Below, piece after piece: positions 40,000 through 48,685 of a stretch of DNA of 64,000 nucleotides (position 1 is the first letter of the stretch; every line of letters begins with the position of its first letter). The position numbers and the translations under genes were made by a program. The DNA lies in contig NZ_QLUV01000008.1 in assembly GCF_003286075.1 (NCBI RefSeq), positions 1 to 64,000 of the forward strand. The letters run 5' to 3'. Below the pieces are notes generated by a model, which saw nothing but the letters and a program-made list of their open reading frames with translations, had not been told where the DNA came from and did not search any database. Source of the stretch: Paracoccus endophyticus. GTDB taxonomy: Bacteria > Pseudomonadota > Alphaproteobacteria > Rhodobacterales > Rhodobacteraceae.

Positions 40000-41880
40000 A
40001 TGAAGACCTGCATCGCGACGGTGTCGATCTCGGGCACGCTGCGCGACAAGCTTGACGCGATCCGGGCCGCCGGCTTCGACGGCATCGAGATCTTCGAGCA
40101 GGACTTCCTGGCCGAGGACATCTCGCCCCGCGAGGTGGCGCGGATGGTGCGCGACCACGGGCTCGAGATCGTCCTGTTCCAGCCCTTCCGCGACTTCGAG
40201 ACCCTGCCCGAGCCGCAGCGCGCCCGCGCCTTTGCCCGCGCCGAGCGCAAGTTCGACCTGATGGGCGAGCTGGGGACAGATCTCGTGCTGTTCTGTTCCA
40301 GCGTTCATGCGGACTCGCTGGGCGGCATCGACCGCGCCGCCGCCGATTTCCGCGCACTGGGCGACATCGCGGCCCGCCGCGGCATCCGCGTGGGCTATGA
40401 GGCGCTGGCCTGGGGCCGGCACGTCAACGACCACCGCGACGCCTGGGAAATCGTGCGCCGCGCGGACCACCCCAACATCGGGCTGATCCTCGACAGCTTC
40501 CACACGCTGGGGCGCGGGATCGACCCCGACACCATCCGCAGCATTCCGGGCAACCGCATCTTCTTCGTCCAGCTGGCCGACGCGCCCGCGATCCCGATGG
40601 ACCTGCTGTATTGGTCGCGCCATTTCCGCAACATGCCGGGCGAGGGCGACCTGGACGTGACCCGTTTCCTGCGCGCCGTTCTGGCCACCGGCTACGACGG
40701 TCCCCTGAGCCTCGAGATCTTCAACGACCAGTTCCGCCAGGGCCTGCCGCGCGGCATCGCGCGCGACGGCCATCGGTCGCTGACAGCCGCGCTGGACGCG
40801 GTGCGCCGGGCCGAGCCGCAGATCGCCGTGGACCTGCCCGCCTTTCCCGCCCCCCGCGCCGCCGAGTGCGTCGAGTTCATCGAGTTCGCCACCTCGGCCG
40901 CCGAGGCCCCGGCGCTGGAGGCGATGCTGTCGGCCGCGGGGTTTGCGCGGGCGGGCGCCCATGTGTCCAAGCCGGTGGCCGTCTGGCGCCAGGGCGGCGT
41001 CAACATCCTGGTCAACACCGCGACCGAGGGCTTTGCCCACACCGCCTTTGTCAACCACGGGACCACGGTGGCCGAGATCGGCCTGCGCGTGCCCGATGCC
41101 GCCGGCACATTCGCCCGCGCCCGCGCGCTGGGGGCGACCCTGCACGAGCAGGCCGTCACCGGCAACGAACTGTCCATCCCCGCGATCCGGGGGGTGGGGG
41201 GCAGCATGCTGCGGCTGCTGGACGCGGGCGAGGATCTGGGGCGCATCTGGGACGTGGACTTCCGCACCGGCCCCGCCGCGCCCGGCGCCGGGCTGACCCG
41301 CATCGACCACATCGCGCAGACCATGGCCTATGACGAGATGCTCAGCTGGTCGCTGTTCTACACCACGCTGCTGGCGGCCGAGCGCGCCCCCATGCTGGAC
41401 GTCGTGGACCCCGATGGCCTGGTGCGCAGCCAGGCGATCCGCAGCGGGGGCCTGCGGGTCACGCTGAACGGCAGCCAGGCGCGGCGCACGCTGGCCGGGC
41501 GTTTCCACGAGGAAAGCTTCGGCTCGGCCGTCCAGCACATCGCGCTGGCCAGCGACGACATCTTTGCCACGGCCGACGCCTTGCAGGCGCGCGGCTTCCC
41601 GGTCCTGCGCATCGGCGAGAACTATTACGACGACCTCGAGGCGCGCCTGGGCCTCGACCCCGCCCTGACGGCGCGGCTGCGGGCCGCCAACATCCTGTAC
41701 GACTGCGATGCGAAAGGGGGCGAGTTCTTCCAGCTTTACGGCGCGGCGACCCCCGAGGGGCTGTTTCTGGAAATCTGCCAGCGCCGCGGCGGCTATGACG
41801 GCTATGGCGCCCCCAATGCCCCCTTCCGCATCGCCGCCCAGAAACGGATGTTGCGCCGCCCGGCCATGCCCCGGTTCTGA
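40000..41880 (+). CDS. qsuB: 3-dehydroshikimate dehydratase, QsuB type
   Basis: Converts 3-dehydroshikimate to protocatechuate, linking hydroaromatic acids to the pca pathway. The 626-residue protein has an N-terminal TIM barrel of the AP-endonuclease-2/xylose-isomerase-like fold (1-280), with metal-ligand candidates in GYEALAWGRHVND, ILDSFHTLGRG and LSLEIFND, and a C-terminal VOC/4-hydroxyphenylpyruvate dioxygenase-like half (about 295-605; IDHIAQTM, QHIALASDD, LFLEICQRRGG). This two-domain form is the bacterial QsuB type. ATG at 40000 follows AGGGGAG. The transporter gene follows after 3 bp. Confidence 0.9.
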   Translation: MKTCIATVSISGTLRDKLDAIRAAGFDGIEIFEQDFLAEDISPREVARMVRDHGLEIVLFQPFRDFETLPEPQRARAFARAERKFDLMGELGTDLVLFCSSVHADSLGGIDRAAADFRALGDIAARRGIRVGYEALAWGRHVNDHRDAWEIVRRADHPNIGLILDSFHTLGRGIDPDTIRSIPGNRIFFVQLADAPAIPMDLLYWSRHFRNMPGEGDLDVTRFLRAVLATGYDGPLSLEIFNDQFRQGLPRGIARDGHRSLTAALDAVRRAEPQIAVDLPAFPAPRAAECVEFIEFATSAAEAPALEAMLSAAGFARAGAHVSKPVAVWRQGGVNILVNTATEGFAHTAFVNHGTTVAEIGLRVPDAAGTFARARALGATLHEQAVTGNELSIPAIRGVGGSMLRLLDAGEDLGRIWDVDFRTGPAAPGAGLTRIDHIAQTMAYDEMLSWSLFYTTLLAAERAPMLDVVDPDGLVRSQAIRSGGLRVTLNGSQARRTLAGRFHEESFGSAVQHIALASDDIFATADALQARGFPVLRIGENYYDDLEARLGLDPALTARLRAANILYDCDAKGGEFFQLYGAATPEGLFLEICQRRGGYDGYGAPNAPFRIAAQKRMLRRPAMPRF

Positions 41881-41883
41881 CGA

Positions 41884-42804
41884 TTGGACCTGTTGTCGAT
41901 CAACGGCCCGATCTTTCTGGTGATCGGGGCGGGCTTTCTGGCGGTGCGCACGGGCTATGTTCCTGCCGGGGGGCTGCGGACGCTGGGCGACGTCGTCATC
42001 CGGGTCGCGCTGCCCGCGCTGATCCTTGCCAGCTTCGTCCGCTCGCCCCTGGCCGAGATCATCCGCCCGGATTACGTCGCGGGCTATGCGCTCGGCTCGC
42101 TCGCGGCCTTTGCGCTGGCCCTTCTGGTCAGCCGCCGCGGCTTTGGCCTGCCCCTGGACCGGGCGGCGGTGCTGGGCCTGGGGGTGGCGGCCTCCAACAG
42201 CGGCTTCATGGGGTATCCCGTGGCGCAGGGGATCTTCGGCGCGCCGGCCGCGGGGCTGTTCCTGGCCCAGTGCATGATCGTCGAGAACCTGCTCATCCTG
42301 CCACTGGGGACCTCGCTGCAAGGCGGGGGCACGGCGGGGTCCATCCTGCGCGCGACCGTCGCGGGGATGGTCCGCAATCCCATCGTGATCGCCCTGATCG
42401 CCGGGCTGGCGCTGTCGGCCGCGCGCGTCCCGCTGCCGGGCGAGGTGCTGGGCGCGCTGGACCTGCTGCGCCAGATCTCGGCGCCCCTGGCGCTGTTCGT
42501 GCTGGGCGGAACGCTGGCGGCGCTGCCGCTGGCGGGGATGCTGGGGCCGGGCCTGGCGGTGACGGCGGGCAAGCTGGTGCTGCATCCCCTGCTGGTCTTC
42601 GGCGCGATGACGCTGGTCGGTGCGGACCCGGGGCTGAGGGCGGCGGCCACGCTGTTTGCGGCCATGCCGATGCTGACGATCTTCCCCATCCTTGCCCAGC
42701 GGACCCGCGCCGAGGGCCTTGCTGCCGCCGCGCTGGTCGCCGCCACGGCGCTGAGCTTTGTCACGCTGGGGTTTGCAACCCGCTGGCTGGGGCTGGCGGG
42801 CTGA
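41884..42804 (+). CDS. AEC-family transporter
   Basis: A 306-residue inner-membrane protein of the auxin efflux carrier (AEC) family with about ten hydrophobic helices in two halves. The conserved NSGFMGYPVAQ motif is near residue 105. The TTG start is directly after the qsuB stop, so it is probably co-translated. Family members move organic acids; here export or uptake of an aromatic or hydroaromatic acid is plausible but not shown. Confidence 0.85.
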   Translation: MDLLSINGPIFLVIGAGFLAVRTGYVPAGGLRTLGDVVIRVALPALILASFVRSPLAEIIRPDYVAGYALGSLAAFALALLVSRRGFGLPLDRAAVLGLGVAASNSGFMGYPVAQGIFGAPAAGLFLAQCMIVENLLILPLGTSLQGGGTAGSILRATVAGMVRNPIVIALIAGLALSAARVPLPGEVLGALDLLRQISAPLALFVLGGTLAALPLAGMLGPGLAVTAGKLVLHPLLVFGAMTLVGADPGLRAAATLFAAMPMLTIFPILAQRTRAEGLAAAALVAATALSFVTLGFATRWLGLAG

Positions 42805-42921
42805 AGGGGCGAAAACACCAGCGGCTGCAGGATCGCGGGCCGCAGCCCGTCCGCCGGGGCGGCCGGGACCGGCGCCCGCGCGGGTGCAAGGCAGGCCGAC
42901 GCGTGAAACCACGCCCGTTCG

Positions 42922-43497
42922 CTAGCCGGCAAGGCGGCCGACCCACTGGATCACCCCGAACAGGACAGCGGTCAGCGCCAGGGTGCCGGCAAGCCCCGCC
43001 GCCACGGCTGTGCCGTCGCGCTGCACCATCCCCCAGGCGAGCAGCACGAGACAGAGGGCCGGGGGGACGTTGAAGAAGGGCAGGGGCAGCAGAAGCAGGA
43101 CCGACAGGTAAAGGCAGGCGAGGCCGAGCAATCGCTCCTGCCCCGCCAGAGGCGTCCAGCGGAGGTGAGACATCCGCTCTGCCCGGCCGAGGACCGGCGC
43201 CACCCGCGATCGCAGGACCCCGACCAGCCGGTGCGGCAGGACCTGGCGGCGCAGCCAGCGCGGCAGGGTTGCCGCCTCGCCGAAGACGGCGAGATGCGCG
43301 GAAATCGCGACCAGCGGCACGCCAAGAAAGGCCGCTGCGCTTGGCACAGGAATCGGCAGGGCCTCGGGCAGGCTCAGAAGCAGAAGGGCGACGCCATGCG
43401 CGCGCGACCCCGTCGCGGAAAGAAGAGCGCCCAACGTGACGGGCTGCCCTTCCGGCAGATTTTCCAGAGCCTGTGTGAGCGTCCCCTTGGCGGTCAT
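42922..43497 (-). CDS. ExoD-family membrane protein
   Basis: A 191-residue membrane protein with PF06055-like features: an N-terminal GALLSATGSRAHGVALLLLSLPEALPIPVPS block and several hydrophobic helices. ExoD of Sinorhizobium affects exopolysaccharide production and alkali tolerance. The start at 43497 is favoured by GGGAAAGG just before it. It stands alone, divergent from the PHA synthase gene. Confidence 0.85.
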   Translation of the reverse strand: MTAKGTLTQALENLPEGQPVTLGALLSATGSRAHGVALLLLSLPEALPIPVPSAAAFLGVPLVAISAHLAVFGEAATLPRWLRRQVLPHRLVGVLRSRVAPVLGRAERMSHLRWTPLAGQERLLGLACLYLSVLLLLPLPFFNVPPALCLVLLAWGMVQRDGTAVAAGLAGTLALTAVLFGVIQWVGRLAG

Positions 43498-43697
43498 CCT
43501 TTCCCGTCCTGCTTGGCCGACATGATCGTGGATCCGATGCGTCAGATGGTAGCGCACTGCAAAGACATGGGGACAGGTGATTGTCCCGCGCGTTGAACCG
43601 GACGGCCTGCACCGCTAGGATGAGCCTGACGTTTTCGAGGCGTGTGGCACGTCGCGCCAGGCGTCGGGGCCCTTCGTCAGCAGCAGGGATCGGACGC

Positions 43698-45500
43698 TTG
43701 AACGAGATATCTCCCAAGGACCGGGCGGCCTTGCACCTGCCGGAACCCACGCAACGCCAGGGCATATCCGACGCCGACGATCTGCCCGAGGCGTTCCGGG
43801 CCTTGAACCGGATCCAGGCGGCCGCGGCGAGCAGGCTCACGGGCGGCTTGTCGCCGGTCGGGTTGTCGCTGGCGGTCATGGACTGGTGGATGCACCTGCT
43901 GATGGCGCCCGGAAAGCAGATGCAGCTGGCACAGAAGGCCGTGCGAAAGACGGCCCGGCTGGGACTGCACGCTGCGACCATGGCCAGCGGGGCGGACCCT
44001 CTGCCCAGCATCGAGCCCTTGCCGGGAGACAACCGCTTCCGCGCCGAGGCCTGGCAGCAGCCGCCCTTCTCGCTGTGGGCGCAGGCCTTTCTGCTGAACC
44101 AGCAGTGGTGGCACCAGGCGACGCACGATGTTCCGGGGGTGGCGCCGCATCACGAGGAGATCGTCTCCTTCACCACGCGTCAGGTCCTCGACGTCTTCTC
44201 GCCCTCCAATAGCCCGTTCACCAACCCCGAGGTCATCGCCCGCACCATCGAAACCGGCGGGCAGAATTTCGTGCAGGGCCTGCGGAACTGGCTTGAGGAT
44301 TCCCGGCGCACCCTCATGAAGCAGCCGCCCGTGGGCAGCGAGGCCTTTCGCGTGGGCAGGGATGTCGCGACCACCCCCGGCAAGGTCGTCTTCCGCAATC
44401 ACCTGATCGAACTGATCCAGTATGCCCCCGCGACGGACACGGTGCGGGCCGAGCCGGTGCTGATCGTCCCGGCCTGGATCATGAAATACTACATCCTCGA
44501 TCTCTCGCCGCAGAACTCGCTGATCCGCCACCTGGTCGGGACGGGGCACACGGTCTTCTGCATCTCGTGGCGCAACCCCTTGGCCGAGGATCGCGACCTG
44601 TCGATGGACGACTATCGCCGGATGGGGGTAATGGCCGCGCTGGACGCAGTCACGGACATCGTGCCGGGGGCCAGGGTCCACGCCACGGGCTATTGCCTGG
44701 GGGGCACGCTGCTGGCGATCGCGGCCGCCGCGATGGGCGGCGCGGGGGATCAGCGGCTCGCCTCGGTGACGCTGTTTGCGGCGCAGACGGATTTCTCGGA
44801 ACCGGGGGAACTCGCGCTCTTCATCGACCACAGCCAGATGCGGGTGATGGAGGGGATGATGTGGGACCAGGGCTATCTTGCGGCCGACCAGATGGCGGGC
44901 GCCTTCCAGCTTCTGCGGTCGAACGACCTGATCTGGTCGCGGCTGGTCAAGGACTACATGACCGGGCAGCGGACGCCCATGACGGACCTGATGGCCTGGA
45001 ATGCGGACACGACGCGCATGCCCTATCGGATGCACAGCGAGTATCTGCAGCGGCTTTACCTGGACAACGAACTGGCGGCCGGCCGCTTCATGGTCGATGG
45101 CCGCCCCGCCGCCCTTCAGAACATCCGCGTGCCTCTGTTCGTCGTGGGCACCGAGCGGGATCATGTCGCGCCGTGGCGGTCCGTCTACAAGATCCATTAT
45201 CTCGCCGACACCGAAGTGACCTTCGTGCTGACGAGCGGCGGGCACAACGCAGGCATCGTCAGCGAGCCGGGCAATCCGCGCCGGCACTATCGCGCGGCCC
45301 GCCAGCGCAGGGAGGATCACGTCATCGGAAGCGAGGACTGGCTGGCGGCGGCGGCGACCAGGCCCGGGTCCTGGTGGCCGGAATGGACCAGCTGGCTCGA
45401 CGCCGGTTCGGGCCCGGACCGGGTGGCGCCACCGGCCCTGGGCAGCGCACGCCATCCCCCGATCATGGATGCGCCCGGCAGCTATGTCCTGCAGCGATGA
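43698..45500 (+). CDS. phaC: Poly(3-hydroxyalkanoate) synthase, class I type
   Basis: Polymerises hydroxyacyl-CoA into PHA. The alpha/beta-hydrolase core has the lipase-like box GYCLGG with the catalytic Cys at about residue 333, the Asp in VGTERDHVAPW and the His in SGGHNAG. The N-terminal domain (about 20-230) includes NQQWWHQAT and the VFRNHLIELIQYAP block. The start is uncertain: TTG at 43698 is preceded by AGGGA, while in-frame starts at 43581 and 43620 would add an Arg-rich stretch untypical of the family. No phaA, phaB or phasin genes are near; it heads a module with Pta and AckA. Confidence 0.9.
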   Translation: MNEISPKDRAALHLPEPTQRQGISDADDLPEAFRALNRIQAAAASRLTGGLSPVGLSLAVMDWWMHLLMAPGKQMQLAQKAVRKTARLGLHAATMASGADPLPSIEPLPGDNRFRAEAWQQPPFSLWAQAFLLNQQWWHQATHDVPGVAPHHEEIVSFTTRQVLDVFSPSNSPFTNPEVIARTIETGGQNFVQGLRNWLEDSRRTLMKQPPVGSEAFRVGRDVATTPGKVVFRNHLIELIQYAPATDTVRAEPVLIVPAWIMKYYILDLSPQNSLIRHLVGTGHTVFCISWRNPLAEDRDLSMDDYRRMGVMAALDAVTDIVPGARVHATGYCLGGTLLAIAAAAMGGAGDQRLASVTLFAAQTDFSEPGELALFIDHSQMRVMEGMMWDQGYLAADQMAGAFQLLRSNDLIWSRLVKDYMTGQRTPMTDLMAWNADTTRMPYRMHSEYLQRLYLDNELAAGRFMVDGRPAALQNIRVPLFVVGTERDHVAPWRSVYKIHYLADTEVTFVLTSGGHNAGIVSEPGNPRRHYRAARQRREDHVIGSEDWLAAAATRPGSWWPEWTSWLDAGSGPDRVAPPALGSARHPPIMDAPGSYVLQR

Positions 45501-45608
45501 CGCGGACCCCGGCATCCGCCAGGCGGCGGTGCGGCCCGGGCAGGTCCAGCCGCCCTTGACGCGGCCGAGGAAGCCCGCTGCACTGGGCCGCGGAAGGAAC
45601 CACATGCC

Positions 45609-47039
45609 ATGCCCGACACCCGGCCGATGACCGCCGCCCGCCCGACCGTCCTGGAAAACAGGACCTTCGACGAGATCGCGCTGGGCGATACCGCGTCGAT
45701 GACGCGCAAGCTGACAAGGGACGACATCCGGCTGCTGGCGGCGCTGACGGGGTTCAACGGGGGCGGCGCGGTCGATCCCGACGCGGCGGCCGAGGCGCAT
45801 CTGGCCGAGCGGCTCAGCCACGGGATGCTGGCCAGCGCGCTGGTCGCGGGGGTGCTTGGCACCCGGCTGCCGGGGCCGGGCGCGACCCATCTGGGGCAGG
45901 ACCTGGCCTTCCTGGCCCCCATCCGCGCGGGCGACACCCTTGCCACAAGGATCGAGGTCGTGGAACGCGACCCTGCCACCCGCAGGCTGCGCCTTGCCTG
46001 CCGCTGCACCAACCAGGAGGGAACGGTGGTCATCGAGGGTCGCGTCGATCTGATCGCGCCCGCCGAAAAGCGCCGCTGGCAGCGCACGAGCCTGCCCGAG
46101 GTCCGGCTGGCCCCGCAGGGCAACGGCGGGACCACGCGGCTGCTCGACCTTGTGCGCGGGCTGGACCCGGTGCGGGCGGCGGCGGTGCATCCCTGCGACG
46201 CGCTCAGCCTGTCGGCCGTGATCGACGCGCGCGATGCCGGGCTGATCGTTCCGGTGCTGGTCGCCCCGCGTGCCCGCCTTGAGGCCGTCGCGGCCGAGGC
46301 GGGGCTGGACCTGGGCGGCATCGCCATCGAGGACGTCCCCCACAGCCACGCGGCGGCCGAGCGGGCCGTGGAACTGGCCGCCGCCGGCACGGTCGAGGTG
46401 CTGGTCAAGGGCAGCCTGCACACCGACGAGCTGATGGGCGCCGTGATCGCCGCCAAGGGGGGCCTGCGGACCAGGCGCCGGGTCACGCATTGCTTCGTGA
46501 TGCAGACGCCGGCCTATCCGCGCCCCTTCATCATCACCGACGCGGCGGTGAACATCACGCCGACGCTGGCGGAAAAGGCCGATATCGTCCGCAACGCGGT
46601 CGATCTTGCCCACGCGCTGGGGGTCGAGACGCCGCGGGTGGCGATCCTTGCCGCGGTCGAGACGATCTCGCCGGACATGCCGGCCACGCTGGACGCGGCG
46701 GCGCTGTGCAAGATGGCCGACCGCGGCCAGATCGCGGGGGCGGTCCTCGACGGGCCGCTGGCCTTCGACAATGCCGTCTCGGCGGCGGCCGCGCAGGTCA
46801 AGGGCATCGTCTCGCCGGTGGCCGGGCGGGCGGACATCCTGGTCGTGCCCGATCTTGAAAGCGGCAACATGCTGGCCAAGCAGCTTGAATATCTCGGCGG
46901 CGCCGACACCGCCGGCATCGCGCTGGGGGCCAGGGTGCCCATCGTCCTGACCAGCCGCGCCGATGCCCGCGACACCCGGCTTGCGTCCTGCGCGCTGGCG
47001 GTGATGCTGGCGCATCGCTACCGGACCAGCCCCCCATGA
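45609..47039 (+). CDS. MaoC-phosphate acetyl/butyryltransferase fusion
   Basis: A 476-residue two-domain protein. Residues 15-155 form a MaoC-like hot-dog hydratase domain (LTRDDIRLLAALTGFNGGG, LSHGMLASALVAGVLGTRLPG). Residues 175-470 form a phosphotransacetylase of the Pta/Ptb class (VLVKGSLHTDELMGAV, TDAAVNITPTLAEKADI, VPDLESGNMLAKQLEYLGGAD). The pairing is a known bifunctional enoyl-CoA hydratase/phosphate acetyltransferase type. It would turn acyl-CoA into acyl-phosphate for the acetate kinase, whose start it overlaps by 4 bp. Confidence 0.93.
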   Translation: MPDTRPMTAARPTVLENRTFDEIALGDTASMTRKLTRDDIRLLAALTGFNGGGAVDPDAAAEAHLAERLSHGMLASALVAGVLGTRLPGPGATHLGQDLAFLAPIRAGDTLATRIEVVERDPATRRLRLACRCTNQEGTVVIEGRVDLIAPAEKRRWQRTSLPEVRLAPQGNGGTTRLLDLVRGLDPVRAAAVHPCDALSLSAVIDARDAGLIVPVLVAPRARLEAVAAEAGLDLGGIAIEDVPHSHAAAERAVELAAAGTVEVLVKGSLHTDELMGAVIAAKGGLRTRRRVTHCFVMQTPAYPRPFIITDAAVNITPTLAEKADIVRNAVDLAHALGVETPRVAILAAVETISPDMPATLDAAALCKMADRGQIAGAVLDGPLAFDNAVSAAAAQVKGIVSPVAGRADILVVPDLESGNMLAKQLEYLGGADTAGIALGARVPIVLTSRADARDTRLASCALAVMLAHRYRTSPP

Positions 47040-48256
47040 GCGACACGGACGACCTGATCCTTGTCCTCAACTGCGGCTCGTCCAGCATCAAGTTCGCGCT
47101 GTTCGAACGCACGCGGCCGGTCGCGCGCAAGCCGCTGTGGAACGGCAAGGTGGACGGCATCACCGGCCCTGCGCCCACCTTCGGCGAGACGGGCGTTCCC
47201 CCGGCGCCGGTCGCGCTGGACCCTGCCGCGCCCTATACCGCGGCGCTCGCCCATATCGGGGCCCGCATCGACCAGCGCCGGGGCGACCGCGCCATCGGGG
47301 CCATCGGGCATCGCATCGTCCACGGCGGTGCGCGCTATTTTCAGCCGGTGCGCGTCGATTCCGATGTCCTGGCTGACCTGCGGGGCTATATTCCGCTGGC
47401 CCCCCTGCACCAGCCCTTCGCCCTCGAGGCGGTGGACCAGCTGCTGGCGCAGCGTCCGGGTGTTCCGCAGGTGGCGTGCTTCGACACCGCCTTCCACCAC
47501 ACGGTTCCGGCGGTCGAGCAGATGCTGCCGCTGCCCCGCGCCTTTTGGGACCGGGGCGTCCGCCGCTATGGATTCCACGGCCTGTCCTATGAATACCAGT
47601 CGATCGCGCTGGCCGAGCGTCACGGCGCGCTGGCCCGCGGCCGCGTGATCGTCGCGCATCTGGGCAGCGGCGCCAGCCTGTGCGGCATGATCGGCTTGCA
47701 GAGCATGGCGACGACGATGGGGTTCTCGGCGCTCGAAGGGCTGATGATGGGCAGCCGCAGCGGCAGCATCGACCCCGGCGCGCTGCTGTACCTGATGCAG
47801 ACCGAAAAGCTCTCGCCCGAGGAACTGGGCCATCTTCTCTATCACGACTCGGGCTTGCTGGGGGTGTCGGGCCTCTCCTCGGACCCCCGCGTGCTTCTCG
47901 CCCGAGAGGGAGAGGAGGCGGCCCGCGACGCGCTGGCGCTATACGTCCGCCGGGCCGTGCGCGAGATCGGGTCGATGACGGCAGCGATCGGCGGGCTGGA
48001 CCTGCTGGTCTTCACCGCCGGCATCGGCGAGCACAACGCCACGATCCGCGCGCGGATCTGCGACGGGCTTGGATTTCTGGGTGTGGCGCTGGACCCGGCG
48101 GCCAACCTTGCCAACGCGCCGGTGATCTCTGCGACCGCAAGCCGGGTCATCGTCGGCGTCGAGCCGACCAACGAGGAATGGATCGCGGCATCCCGGACCG
48201 AGGAGGTCTTGCGGGACCCGGACCGGGCGGGCAGGGGACCCGCCGCAGCCTGCTGA
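47036..48256 (+). CDS. ackA: Acetate/propionate kinase
   Basis: Interconverts acetyl-phosphate and ADP with acetate and ATP. The 406-residue ASKHA-fold protein has NCGSSSIKF near the start, GHRIVHGG, FDTAFHHTVP with the catalytic His, HLGSGASLC and the late FTAGIGEH motif. Coupled to the Pta fusion by a 4-bp overlap. With PhaC the module could balance acyl-CoA between storage polymer and ATP-yielding acid formation. Confidence 0.94.
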   Translation: MSDTDDLILVLNCGSSSIKFALFERTRPVARKPLWNGKVDGITGPAPTFGETGVPPAPVALDPAAPYTAALAHIGARIDQRRGDRAIGAIGHRIVHGGARYFQPVRVDSDVLADLRGYIPLAPLHQPFALEAVDQLLAQRPGVPQVACFDTAFHHTVPAVEQMLPLPRAFWDRGVRRYGFHGLSYEYQSIALAERHGALARGRVIVAHLGSGASLCGMIGLQSMATTMGFSALEGLMMGSRSGSIDPGALLYLMQTEKLSPEELGHLLYHDSGLLGVSGLSSDPRVLLAREGEEAARDALALYVRRAVREIGSMTAAIGGLDLLVFTAGIGEHNATIRARICDGLGFLGVALDPAANLANAPVISATASRVIVGVEPTNEEWIAASRTEEVLRDPDRAGRGPAAAC

Positions 48257-48685
48257 GCCGCGAGGCCGGCTCCGCCAGCCCCTCCGCCTCTCGACACGCG
48301 GGCAGCAGCCGATGAGATCAGGGTCCGGGTTTGACGAACCGGGCTTTGCTGTTCGGCTCGGCCCTCGTCGCTTTCAGGGGAAATACTCCCTGATCAAGCG
48401 CCCAGAGCAGGACCCCGAAGCCGGACGTGCCGCTGGTGTAGGCCCGGCGCCCGCGTTTCGCCGCCCGGATGCCTGCTGCTGTGGCGAGGGGTGCCGCAAG
48501 CGCGCTGCACGGTCCCGCCGAAGGGCGAAGGCGCGGTGCAGCAGCGTTCCGGCAAATCCCTCCTGTTCCGTCGAGCAAACCGTGGGGCGGGCGTCGTGCG
48601 GAACACGGATTTCGCCCCCTGCCATGGCACCATGCAACTGAAAGAGTGCCCTCAGCAGGGGCTGGCCAACCCGTCATCCACGCGG
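48257..48685. other. Intergenic stretch without supported gene
   Basis: About 430 bp between the convergent ackA and three-domain fusion genes. Open frames on both strands lack motifs and ribosome binding sites. No insertion sequence end or confident terminator hairpin was recognised. Confidence 0.4.

Noticed and set aside
39949-42912. 987-codon reverse open frame opposite qsuB and the AEC transporter
   Set aside because: Low-complexity composition and no motif, while the plus strand encodes recognised proteins.
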